In this document: piece after piece, positions 1 to 5,998 of the stretch
Numbering within the stretch: position 1 is the stretch's first letter
How the letters are laid out: each line of letters begins with the position of its first letter
Origin: Gammaproteobacteria bacterium
GTDB lineage: Bacteria; Pseudomonadota; Gammaproteobacteria; Porifericomitales; Porifericomitaceae
NCBI GenBank assembly: GCA_028817255.1
Contig: JAPPQA010000020.1
Span: 1-6,002 of the forward strand
Length of the DNA: 6,002 nt
Reading direction: 5' to 3'
The notes under the pieces: generated by a model
What the model saw: only the letters and a program-made list of their open reading frames with translations
Databases searched by the model: none
Told to the model about the DNA's origin: nothing
Program-made: the position numbers and the translations under genes

Positions 1-1
1 G

Positions 2-820
2 CGCTACGGCCAGGCGCCCGCCGGGGAACAGAGCGCCATGTCCACCCGCACTTCCAGCGGGCTGTGGCAGAAGTCCCTGCAGGCCGTCCGCCGCAAGGAG
101 TGGGATACGGCCGTCGCCCTGCTGACGGAATTCATCGCCATGAACCCGAATCATGCCGAGGCGTACCGCAAGCGCGGCGGCGCTTACGCCAAGCAGGGCG
201 AGCATCAGCTGTCCATAGCGGATTATGACCGGGCGCTGGAGTTGGAGCCGGAGGATGACGCCCCGGTGCGCTACGACCAGGGCGCCGCCGGGGGGCAGAC
301 CGGCCCGTTGGACCTGCCCGGCGAAGGTCTGTGGCAAAGGTCCCTGCAAGCCGTCCAGCGCAGAAAGTGGGACCAGGCCATCTCGCTGCTGAGCGAGTTT
401 ATCTCCATGAATCCGAATGATGCCGAGGCGTACCGCAAGCGCGGCAGGGCCTATTCCAAAAAAGGCGAGCACGATCTCTCCATGGCGGATTACGACAAGG
501 CGCTGGAGCTGGAGCCGGAGGATACTTCGCTGCCCGATGAGCGCGAGGCGACCGCCGCGGGGCAGGACGGCGCGCCGTCGCAAAGCCCGCAGGAGATATG
601 GCAAAAGTCCCAGGACGCCTTTAAGCATAAAGAGTGGGACGAGGTCACCGTTCTTTTGACGGAGTACATCGCCCTGAACCCGGGCGATGCCGAGGCGTAC
701 CGCAAGCGCGGCTACGCCTACTCCGCGAAAGGCGAACACGCCCGCGCCGTGGCGGACTGCGAGAAGGCGGTGGAGTTGTCGCCGGAGAGCGCCGAGGCGC
801 ACTACGATCTGGGGCTCGTT
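2..820 (+). repeat. 267-bp tandem modules encoding 89-residue TPR-pair units
   Basis: Three modules start at the equivalent of GLWQ: bases 59, 326 and 593 (residues 8, 97 and 186), exactly 267 bp apart. Each has a helix pair with a KEWD/RKWD motif and an LLTEFIAMNPN-like stretch, then a classical TPR (AEAYRKRG...GEH...ADYDKALELEPED), then a ~20-residue Gly/Ala/Asp-rich linker. Bases 2-58 match the end of a previous module: 30 of the first 40 bases of the window equal bases 268-307. A fourth half-module without the linker begins at 1274 and runs straight into the continuous array. The units are diverged, so this is an old expansion and not a fresh duplication. Confidence 0.88.
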
Positions 821-3800
821 ACCCAGGGCGGGCAGACGCTGGCCGCTACGCAGGCGGAGCCGCCGCTGGAGCTGGGCGCGGAGCTGGGCACGGAGCTTGG
901 GCGGGAGGACGGCGGCGAGCCGGATTTTTTGCTGGAGGACACCGTGGCGCAGGACGGTCTGGATTCCGCCGCAGAGCGGACGGCCGCGGCGACGCGCACG
1001 GAGGAACTATCGCCGGAGGCCGGCACGGAGGCCAGGCAGGAGGACGAGGGCGAACATGTGCCGGAGTGGTCGCCGGAGGATACCGCCATTCACTTCAATC
1101 TGGGTGCTGCCGAGGAACATGCGGGCTCGCCCGCCGAAGCCCCGGAAGGGTCGCCGCAGGCGGGCGGCACGGATACCGGCCAGCCGCAGGAACTGGAGCC
1201 GGAGGATGTCACCTCTTATTACCATCGCACGCTTGCCTCGGAACGGATCGTCGCGCCCACGCAAACCCAGGAAGACGTGTTGCAAACGATCCAGGACGCC
1301 ATAGGCCGCAAGGAGTGGGACCAGGTCGTTGCCACCCTGACGGAATACATCGCCCTGAATCCGAATCACTCCGAAGTCTATAAAAACCGCGCCGCCGCCT
1401 ATGCCGAGCAAGGCGAGTTCGACCTTGCCATATCGGACTACAACAAGGCGCTGAAGTTGTCCCCCAGGTATGCCGAAGCCTACAAAAGCCGCGGCGCCGC
1501 GTATGCCGCCAAGGGCGATTACAACCATGCCATATCGGATTACGGCAGGGCGCTGAAGTTGTCCCCCAGGTATGGCGATGCGTACAGAAATCGCGCGGCC
1601 GCCTATGTAGAGAAAGGCGAATACGAGCGCGCCATATCGGACTACGACAAGGTGGTGAGGCTGGCGCCGAAGGATGCCGAGACGTACAAGAATCGCGGCG
1701 TCGCGTATGCAGGCCAGGGCGCATACGATTTTGCCCTGACGGATTTCGACAAGGCGATAGCGCTGGCGCCGCAGGATGCCGGGGTGTACAGAAAGCGCGG
1801 CGCCGCCTATGCCGGCAAGGGCGACTATGAGCGCGCCATATGGGATTACGACCAGGCGCTGGAAATGGCGCCGGAGAATGCCGAGGCTTACTACGGCCGC
1901 GGCGCCGCGTATGCCGGCAAGGGCGAGCGCGAACGCGCCCTGCAAGATTGCGACAAGGCGCTGGAGTTGGACCCGGAGGATGCCGAGGCGTACAAGAGCC
2001 GCGGCGCCGTATATGCCGGCCAGGGCGAGCGCGAACGCGCCCTGGCGGACTACGACCGGGCGCTGGCGCTGGCGCCGCAGGATACCGAGGCGTACAAGAG
2101 CCGCGGCGCCGTATATGTCGGCCAGGGCGAGTACGCGCGCGCCCTGGCGGACTACGACCGGGTGTTGGTGCTGGCGCCGGGGGATGCCGGGGCGTACCAG
2201 GGCCGCGGGCAGGCGTATTTCCGCAAAGGCGATTATGCGCGCGCCCTGGCGGACTACGACCGGGTGTTGGAGCGGGCCCCCAGGGATGCCGGGGCCTACA
2301 AAAATCGCGCGGCCGCCTATGCCGCGAAGGGCCAGCATAACCGCGCCATAGAGGATTACGGGCGGGCGCTGGGCTTGGCCCCGAAAGATGCCGAGGCGTA
2401 TAGGAATCGCGGCGCCGCGTATGCCGGCAAGGGCGACTATGAGCGCGCCGTAACGGACTGCGGCAAGGCGCTGGAGTTGGACCCGGAGGATGCCGAGGCG
2501 TATGGCAATCGCGCCGCCGCGCATGCCGCCATGGGCGATCATGCCCGTGCCATATCGGACTACAACAAGGTTCTGGAGCGGATGCCGGAGGATGCCGGGG
2601 CGTACTGCGATCGCGGCGCCGCTTACGTCGCGCGGGGCGAGTACGATTACGCCATAGAGGATTGCGACAAGGCGCTGGAGTTGGCGCCGGAGAATGTGGC
2701 GGCATATAAGAGCCGCGGGCTCGCGCATGCCGGCAAGGGCGATTACACCTGGGCCGTATCGGATTGCAACAAGGCGCTGAAGCTGGCGCCGGAGGATGTG
2801 GCGGCGTACAAGAATCGCGCCTTCGTTTACATCCGCAGGGGCGATTACGCGCGGGCCATCAAGGACTGCGACAAGGCGCTGAAGCTGGCGCCGGAGGATG
2901 CCGAGGCGTACAAGAGGCGCAGCGCCGCGTATGCCGCCAAGGGCGATTACGACCGCGCCATCAAGGACTGCGACCGGGCGCTGGAGTTGAACCCGGAGGA
3001 CGTCGAGGCATACAAGGGCCGCGGCGCCGCCTATGCCGGCAGGGGCGACTACGACCGCGCCATAGCCGACTGCGGCAAGGCGCTGGAGTTGAACCCGGAG
3101 GATGCCGAGGCATACAAGAATCGCGGCGCCGCCTATGCCGGCAGGGGCGATTACGACCGCGCCATAGCGGATTGCGACCGGGCGCTGGAGTTGGCGCCGG
3201 AGGATGCCGAGGCGTACTACGACCGCGGCAATGCCCATGCCCGGGAAGGCGACTACGGCCGTGCCATAGCGGATTATTCCAGGGCGCTGGAGTTGGCGCC
3301 GGGGAACGATGCGGCGTATTACAACCGCGGCACCGCTTATATCAATAAGGGCGACTATGAGCGCGCCATAGCGGATTATTCCAGGGCGCTGGAGTTGGCG
3401 CCGGAATATGTCGCGGCGTACTACAATCGCGGGCTCGCGTATGCCGGCCAGGGCGATTACGACCGCGCCGTAGCGGACTACGAACAGGCGCTGGAGTTTG
3501 CCCCGGAAAATGCCAAGGCGTATTACAACCGCGGCACCGCTTATGTCCGGCGGGGCGATTACGACCGCGCCATAGCCGATTACGACAAGGTGCTGGAGTT
3601 GGACCCGGAGAATGCCGGGGCCTATAACAATCGCGGCGCCGCTTATGTGGGCAGGGGCGATTATGACACCGCCATATGGGACTACGACAAGACGCTGGAG
3701 CTGGCGCCGCGGGATGCCGCGGCGTACTACAACCGCGGCGCCGCTTATGCCGGGCAAGGCAAGCATGACCGCGCCATAGCCGATTACGCCAGGGCGTTCA

Positions 3801-4921
3801 AGAACGACAAGGACGGCGCCGTTTCCCGTTTTTCCCCCTTCGATGCCTTCTTTATCCTGTCCTCCGACGATATGCCTTCGCAGCGGCGGGCGGGGATGTT
3901 CCAGCGGTTTAACGAGTTAAGGCGCGCGATTCGGGGTTTGCAGCGGGAGGCCTTTGCGGAATCCATGGGGCGCACCGAGCGCGCCGCGTACGCGGTGCAT
4001 TACACGTCGGCGGCCGTCCTGCGTCCCCTGGTGGATGCGGCAGGCAGGTTTCGTCTCTACAACGCGGCGAGCATGAGCGACCCGCAAGAAGGCCAGGCCA
4101 TGTTTGCGGCGATGGACAAGGGCGACGATTGGCGCCGGGAGTTTTACGGAGAGGATGACGGGCGCCTGGAATACAGCGCGGTCTATGTCGGCAGTTTTCT
4201 CCCCGGCCGGGAGTCCGGCGCGGACGACACCGGCGCGGCGGGCGACTCGGACACGGAAGACGCGCTGCCCTGGTGGCGCCTTTACGGCACGGACCGGGGG
4301 CGCGAGGCAGCGGGGTGCAGCCTGAGTTATCCGCGGCGGCTGTTTGCGCGGGAGGCGCTTGCCGATTCCGTTTTCAGCGCCATGCTGCCCTACGCGACGG
4401 GCAGCGTGGCCGCCGTGGCGCAGGCATCTCCGCCGGCGCTGTTTGCGGTCTTCTACGAGGATGAGCTGGAAAAGATACGCGGCCCGTTGGGCGAAATGCA
4501 GGCTGCCCTGGAGAATATCCTGAAGCTTAAGCAGGAAGAAAAATACCGGGAATATGCGTCGTTCATCAACGCCTGCACCCGCGGCCTGCTGGACGAGGCG
4601 CGCTTTTTGTTCAAGCGCCGTCGCGACCCGCGGGAACGGGAAGTGCGCCTGGTGCGGATGCGCTATCTGTTGCCCGAAAAGACGGAACCCGCCATCGAGT
4701 GCGAGTACGCCGAGGGCGGCGAGTGTCCCCGGCTCTACGTGGAATTGCCGCCGGAGTTTCGCCCCGCAAAGATAACCCTCGGCCCGCTGGCGAAAACCCC
4801 CGGCGCCTGGGCCTCTTTCATCGCGCGCATCCAGCGCCCCGGCGAAACGATCGCGGTCCGGCGCTCCAGGCACTCCCTGCCGCCGCCGGGATCGTCCCCG
4901 GAGTCGTCGCATGACCCGTAA
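2..4921 (+). CDS. Giant TPR-repeat protein with C-terminal DUF2971-like domain (5' end outside window)
   Basis: The frame is open from base 2 to TAA 4919-4921. The first ATG is at 38, but the 12 codons before it align in register with the internal 89-residue module, so the true start is probably upstream of the window. Numbered from that ATG: residues 8-262 are TPR-pair modules; 263-411 are an acidic, probably disordered linker; 413-444 are a half-module; 445-1260 are 24 uninterrupted 34-residue TPRs; 1261-1627 are a distinct globular domain with DUF2971-type motifs. The TPRs keep the canonical positions Y4, G/A8, Y11, A20, Y/C24, A27 and P32. TPR superhelices bind protein or peptide partners; the role of DUF2971 is poorly defined. 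No membrane segment is visible in this part. Architecture is confident; any biochemical activity of the head is unknown. Confidence 0.93.
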   Translation, partial: RYGQAPAGEQSAMSTRTSSGLWQKSLQAVRRKEWDTAVALLTEFIAMNPNHAEAYRKRGGAYAKQGEHQLSIADYDRALELEPEDDAPVRYDQGAAGGQTGPLDLPGEGLWQRSLQAVQRRKWDQAISLLSEFISMNPNDAEAYRKRGRAYSKKGEHDLSMADYDKALELEPEDTSLPDEREATAAGQDGAPSQSPQEIWQKSQDAFKHKEWDEVTVLLTEYIALNPGDAEAYRKRGYAYSAKGEHARAVADCEKAVELSPESAEAHYDLGLVTQGGQTLAATQAEPPLELGAELGTELGREDGGEPDFLLEDTVAQDGLDSAAERTAAATRTEELSPEAGTEARQEDEGEHVPEWSPEDTAIHFNLGAAEEHAGSPAEAPEGSPQAGGTDTGQPQELEPEDVTSYYHRTLASERIVAPTQTQEDVLQTIQDAIGRKEWDQVVATLTEYIALNPNHSEVYKNRAAAYAEQGEFDLAISDYNKALKLSPRYAEAYKSRGAAYAAKGDYNHAISDYGRALKLSPRYGDAYRNRAAAYVEKGEYERAISDYDKVVRLAPKDAETYKNRGVAYAGQGAYDFALTDFDKAIALAPQDAGVYRKRGAAYAGKGDYERAIWDYDQALEMAPENAEAYYGRGAAYAGKGERERALQDCDKALELDPEDAEAYKSRGAVYAGQGERERALADYDRALALAPQDTEAYKSRGAVYVGQGEYARALADYDRVLVLAPGDAGAYQGRGQAYFRKGDYARALADYDRVLERAPRDAGAYKNRAAAYAAKGQHNRAIEDYGRALGLAPKDAEAYRNRGAAYAGKGDYERAVTDCGKALELDPEDAEAYGNRAAAHAAMGDHARAISDYNKVLERMPEDAGAYCDRGAAYVARGEYDYAIEDCDKALELAPENVAAYKSRGLAHAGKGDYTWAVSDCNKALKLAPEDVAAYKNRAFVYIRRGDYARAIKDCDKALKLAPEDAEAYKRRSAAYAAKGDYDRAIKDCDRALELNPEDVEAYKGRGAAYAGRGDYDRAIADCGKALELNPEDAEAYKNRGAAYAGRGDYDRAIADCDRALELAPEDAEAYYDRGNAHAREGDYGRAIADYSRALELAPGNDAAYYNRGTAYINKGDYERAIADYSRALELAPEYVAAYYNRGLAYAGQGDYDRAVADYEQALEFAPENAKAYYNRGTAYVRRGDYDRAIADYDKVLELDPENAGAYNNRGAAYVGRGDYDTAIWDYDKTLELAPRDAAAYYNRGAAYAGQGKHDRAIADYARAFKNDKDGAVSRFSPFDAFFILSSDDMPSQRRAGMFQRFNELRRAIRGLQREAFAESMGRTERAAYAVHYTSAAVLRPLVDAAGRFRLYNAASMSDPQEGQAMFAAMDKGDDWRREFYGEDDGRLEYSAVYVGSFLPGRESGADDTGAAGDSDTEDALPWWRLYGTDRGREAAGCSLSYPRRLFAREALADSVFSAMLPYATGSVAAVAQASPPALFAVFYEDELEKIRGPLGEMQAALENILKLKQEEKYREYASFINACTRGLLDEARFLFKRRRDPREREVRLVRMRYLLPEKTEPAIECEYAEGGECPRLYVELPPEFRPAKITLGPLAKTPGAWASFIARIQRPGETIAVRRSRHSLPPPGSSPESSHDP
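824..1273 (+). other. Acidic low-complexity linker containing decayed TPR fragments
   Basis: This segment (about residues 263-412) is rich in Glu, Asp, Ala, Gly, Pro and Thr and has no full TPR. It is likely disordered. Within and just before it, the TPR junction signature (ELxPE followed by xxxxYxxG) recurs in degraded form: ELSPES/HYDLG from residue 246, ELSPEAG from 323, EWSPED/HFNLG from 343 and ELEPED/SYYHR from 385. These look like module ends whose helical parts were lost or were replaced by filler. It separates the N-terminal modules from the long array and would act as a flexible spacer. Confidence 0.7.
1370..3817 (+). repeat. Array of 24 perfect-length 102-bp TPR units
   Basis: Twenty-four consecutive units of exactly 34 codons start at 1370 + 102(n-1), with no insertion or deletion. 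The consensus is AEAYKNRGAAYAGKGDY, then DRAIADYDKALELAPED. Unit 1 begins SEVYKNR and unit 24 ends RAFKNDKDG. Twenty-four TPRs would give about three superhelical turns at the usual 7-8 repeats per turn. Neighbouring units share long identical DNA: 40 bases between units 19 and 20 (3263-3302 and 3365-3404) and 31 bases between units 7 and 8 (1985-2015 and 2087-2117). This indicates local duplication or homogenisation. Unit 24 has lost the LxLxP ending, marking a genuine C-terminal cap. Confidence 0.97.
3983..4840 (+). other. DUF2971-like C-terminal domain of the TPR protein
   Basis: After the array there is a ~55-residue helical connector, then a compact domain with this motif order (numbered from ATG 38): HYTS at 1321-1324; RLYNAASMSDPQEG at 1339-1352; YVGSF at 1383-1387; WWRLYG at 1412-1417 followed by EAAGCSLSY; LFAVFYEDE near 1468; a charged helix near 1488-1510; FLFK and an EREVRLVR strand at 1523-1540; LYVELPP, then LGP at 1581-1583. 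From memory of the family, this order matches DUF2971 (HYT near the start, an N/S-D-P-x-E motif, WRxYG, a late FLFKxxx..E.E.R region and a final LGP). A low-complexity insert rich in Asp and Gly (about 1390-1408) sits between YVGSF and WWRLYG. Enzymatic function is not established. The NDP motif appears here as SDP. Confidence 0.7.
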
Positions 4922-4969
4922 GGGATTGTTGCCCGCTGCCGGCGCTGTCGCATGATGCAAAACATGTGA
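4900..4969 (+). promoter_or_regulatory. Overlapping start/stop relay between the two genes (possible translational coupling)
   Basis: No Shine-Dalgarno sequence lies just upstream of the GTG start at 4966. Instead, GGAG at 4900-4903 sits 7 bases before ATG 4911. That ATG opens a 14-codon ORF (MTRKGLLPAAGAVA) overlapping the end of the TPR gene. Its TGA (4953-4955) overlaps ATG 4952 in an ATGA. The second ORF, MMQNM, ends at TGA 4967-4969, overlapping the GTG start in a GTGA. Termination-reinitiation could thus carry ribosomes from the TPR gene to the second gene. The arrangement is seen directly; the coupling is inferred, and chance or a frameshifted older start are alternatives. Confidence 0.35.
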
Positions 4970-5835
4970 AAAGTTTTCTGCTGGCCGCGTTGACCCTGGT
5001 TGCGGCGGGGGCGGCCCAGGGGCAGGCCGTTCTCGACGCCGCCGCTGCCGACGACTCTGAACGCGGCTGGTCGTTCGACCCTTTTATGGATAAAACCGGC
5101 GCCGGACGCCTGGAGATGGTCGTCTATGAGTCGCCTCCCGACAGGGGGGACAGCATGCTCGGCATAGGTTGCGAACGCCTGTACGTGAATACCCGGCATT
5201 GGCCCAGGTCCAGCGTCCCGGTGCGGATCGGCGAGAGCGAGGAGACCTACCCGGTGCGGCGCCCGGGGCCGCATATTCTGGAGTTCGGCGCACGGGACAC
5301 GGCGGCAATTATTGCGCGCATGGCGGCAGCCGCCGGGCAGGGCGTGGGGCATGTACGCTTCGACGGCAGGCGCTACCCGTTGCGGAATTTCCTTGCGGCC
5401 CGCGAGCGGCACGGCTGGTACTGCGCTCGCGGTTGGGTATTCGACCCCGTTATGGATAAAGGCGTCGCCAGACCCCCCCTGGTGATGACTGTCCATGACC
5501 ATGAGTCGTCTCCCGACAGGGGGCATACCAATCTCGGCATAGATTGCAAATCCCTGGGCATTAATACGCTGCATCGGTCCAGGCGCAGCGTCCCGGTGCG
5601 GATCGGCGAGAGCGAGGAGACCTACCCGGTCCGGAACCCGGTGCCGTATAGGCTGGAGTTCGGCGCACGGGACACGGCGGCAATCATTGCGCGCATGGCG
5701 GCAGCCGCCGGGCAGGGCGTGGAGCATGTACGCTTCGACGGCAGGCGCTACCCGTTGCGGAATTTCCTTGCGGCCCGCGAGCGGCACGGCCGGGCCTGCG
5801 CCCGTGCCGCCGAATACGCACCACTCCCCCCTTGA
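4966..5835 (+). CDS. Exported protein with two tandem ~125-residue cysteine-pair domains (weakly VasI/TagO-like)
   Basis: GTG 4966 gives MKSFLLAALTLVAAGAAQGQA, a typical Sec signal peptide with cleavage probable near residue 21. It is the only plausible start in an open frame that begins at 4915. The mature part holds two copies of one domain, starting at Trp35 and Trp157. Each has GWxFDPxMDK, SPPDRG or SSPDRG, a core LGIxC, SVPVRIGESEETYPVR, LEFGARDTAAIIARMAAAAG, then VRFDGRRYPLRNFLAARERHG and a final Cys. The cysteines are C69/C153 and C194/C278, a 125-residue offset, consistent with one disulfide per domain in the periplasm. The order (W, DPxxD, LxIxC, VxxRxG, late C) resembles VasI/TagO-type secreted proteins, but this is a weak pattern match. 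It probably shares an operon with the TPR gene 44 bases upstream. Function unknown. Confidence 0.85.
   Translation: MKSFLLAALTLVAAGAAQGQAVLDAAAADDSERGWSFDPFMDKTGAGRLEMVVYESPPDRGDSMLGIGCERLYVNTRHWPRSSVPVRIGESEETYPVRRPGPHILEFGARDTAAIIARMAAAAGQGVGHVRFDGRRYPLRNFLAARERHGWYCARGWVFDPVMDKGVARPPLVMTVHDHESSPDRGHTNLGIDCKSLGINTLHRSRRSVPVRIGESEETYPVRNPVPYRLEFGARDTAAIIARMAAAAGQGVEHVRFDGRRYPLRNFLAARERHGRACARAAEYAPLPP
5068..5808 (+). repeat. Tandem domain duplication, 375-bp offset
   Basis: Copy 1 spans about 5068-5433 and copy 2 about 5434-5808. Bases 5212-5255 equal 5587-5630 exactly (44 bases). Bases 5281-5415 match 5656-5790 at 133 of 135 positions; one difference is silent (ATT/ATC) and the other changes Gly to Glu. 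The upstream halves are clearly diverged and differ by a three-codon indel after MDK. The short stretch between the two conserved blocks is diverged as well. The copies therefore differ in age or constraint block by block. Confidence 0.95.
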
Positions 5836-5886
5836 GGGGGAGTCGGCAAGACGAGGGCGCAAGCCCGAAGTCGCGCCGGTGGGGGG
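5823..5886. repeat. Composite palindromic intergenic repeat (REP-like)
   Basis: The left part is a hairpin with stem ACTCCCCC (5823-5830), loop CTTGA and stem GGGGGAGT (5836-5843). A second hairpin follows, GGGC (5855-5858), a GCAA tetraloop and GCCC (5863-5866), flanked by CGA and TCG. The element closes with a GGTGGGGGG tract (5878-5886) that can alternatively pair with the left C tract. This layout is typical of dispersed extragenic palindromes in proteobacterial genomes. It could also act as a terminator-like or mRNA-stabilising structure for the upstream gene, but no U tract follows. Copy number in the genome cannot be judged from one window. Confidence 0.6.
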
Positions 5887-5965
5887 AATATCGAAAGCGC
5901 CTCCATCGCCCCACCGCCCAGGAGAACCTGTATAGGCAACCGCAAGGGCCGCCTACCCCCCACCG
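5877..5965. repeat. 10-bp inverted repeat pair (CGGTGGGGGG / CCCCCCACCG)
   Basis: CGGTGGGGGG at 5877-5886 is the exact reverse complement of CCCCCCACCG at 5956-5965, with 69 bases between them. The spacer has no coding potential that I trust. The arms could be the ends of a small non-autonomous element or simply two members of the same palindrome family facing each other. The pair overlaps the composite repeat on the left and the terminal hairpin on the right. Confidence 0.5.
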
Positions 5966-5998
5966 CAGCAGCCGGCGCCTGGCGGCTTGGCTGCTGCG
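5964..5998. terminator. Strong GC hairpin at window end, candidate terminator or repeat
   Basis: CGCAGCAGCC (5964-5973) pairs perfectly with GGCTGCTGCG (5989-5998) around a 15-base loop. It is 129 bases past the second gene's stop and is the most stable simple stem in the region. No T-run is visible because only ACTC follows before the window ends, so intrinsic termination is unproven. Part of another palindromic repeat is an equally good reading. Confidence 0.35.

Noticed and set aside
38..40. ATG 38 as the true start of the TPR protein
   Set aside because: No ribosome binding site is seen, and module sequence continues in frame upstream of it.
1007..3766. A 919-codon open frame on the - strand opposite the TPR array
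   Set aside because: It mirrors the repeat with the same 102-bp period, has a monotonous GAAIVIR/LQRLVVIRYG composition and no recognisable domain. It is open because the + strand repeat never places a stop complement in that frame.
1370..3817. CRISPR array or non-coding satellite
   Set aside because: The period is exactly 34 codons with coding conservation and no unique spacers; the repeat is a protein repeat.
4911..4955. The 14-codon ORF as a genuine small protein
   Set aside because: It is too short to support by composition and mostly overlaps the junction. I keep it only as a possible coupling element.
4735..5862. A 375-codon - strand frame opposite the exported-protein gene
   Set aside because: Its own internal repeat is just the antisense of the duplicated domain. 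It runs through the palindromic repeat and into the TPR gene's 3' end, and it lacks a plausible protein composition.
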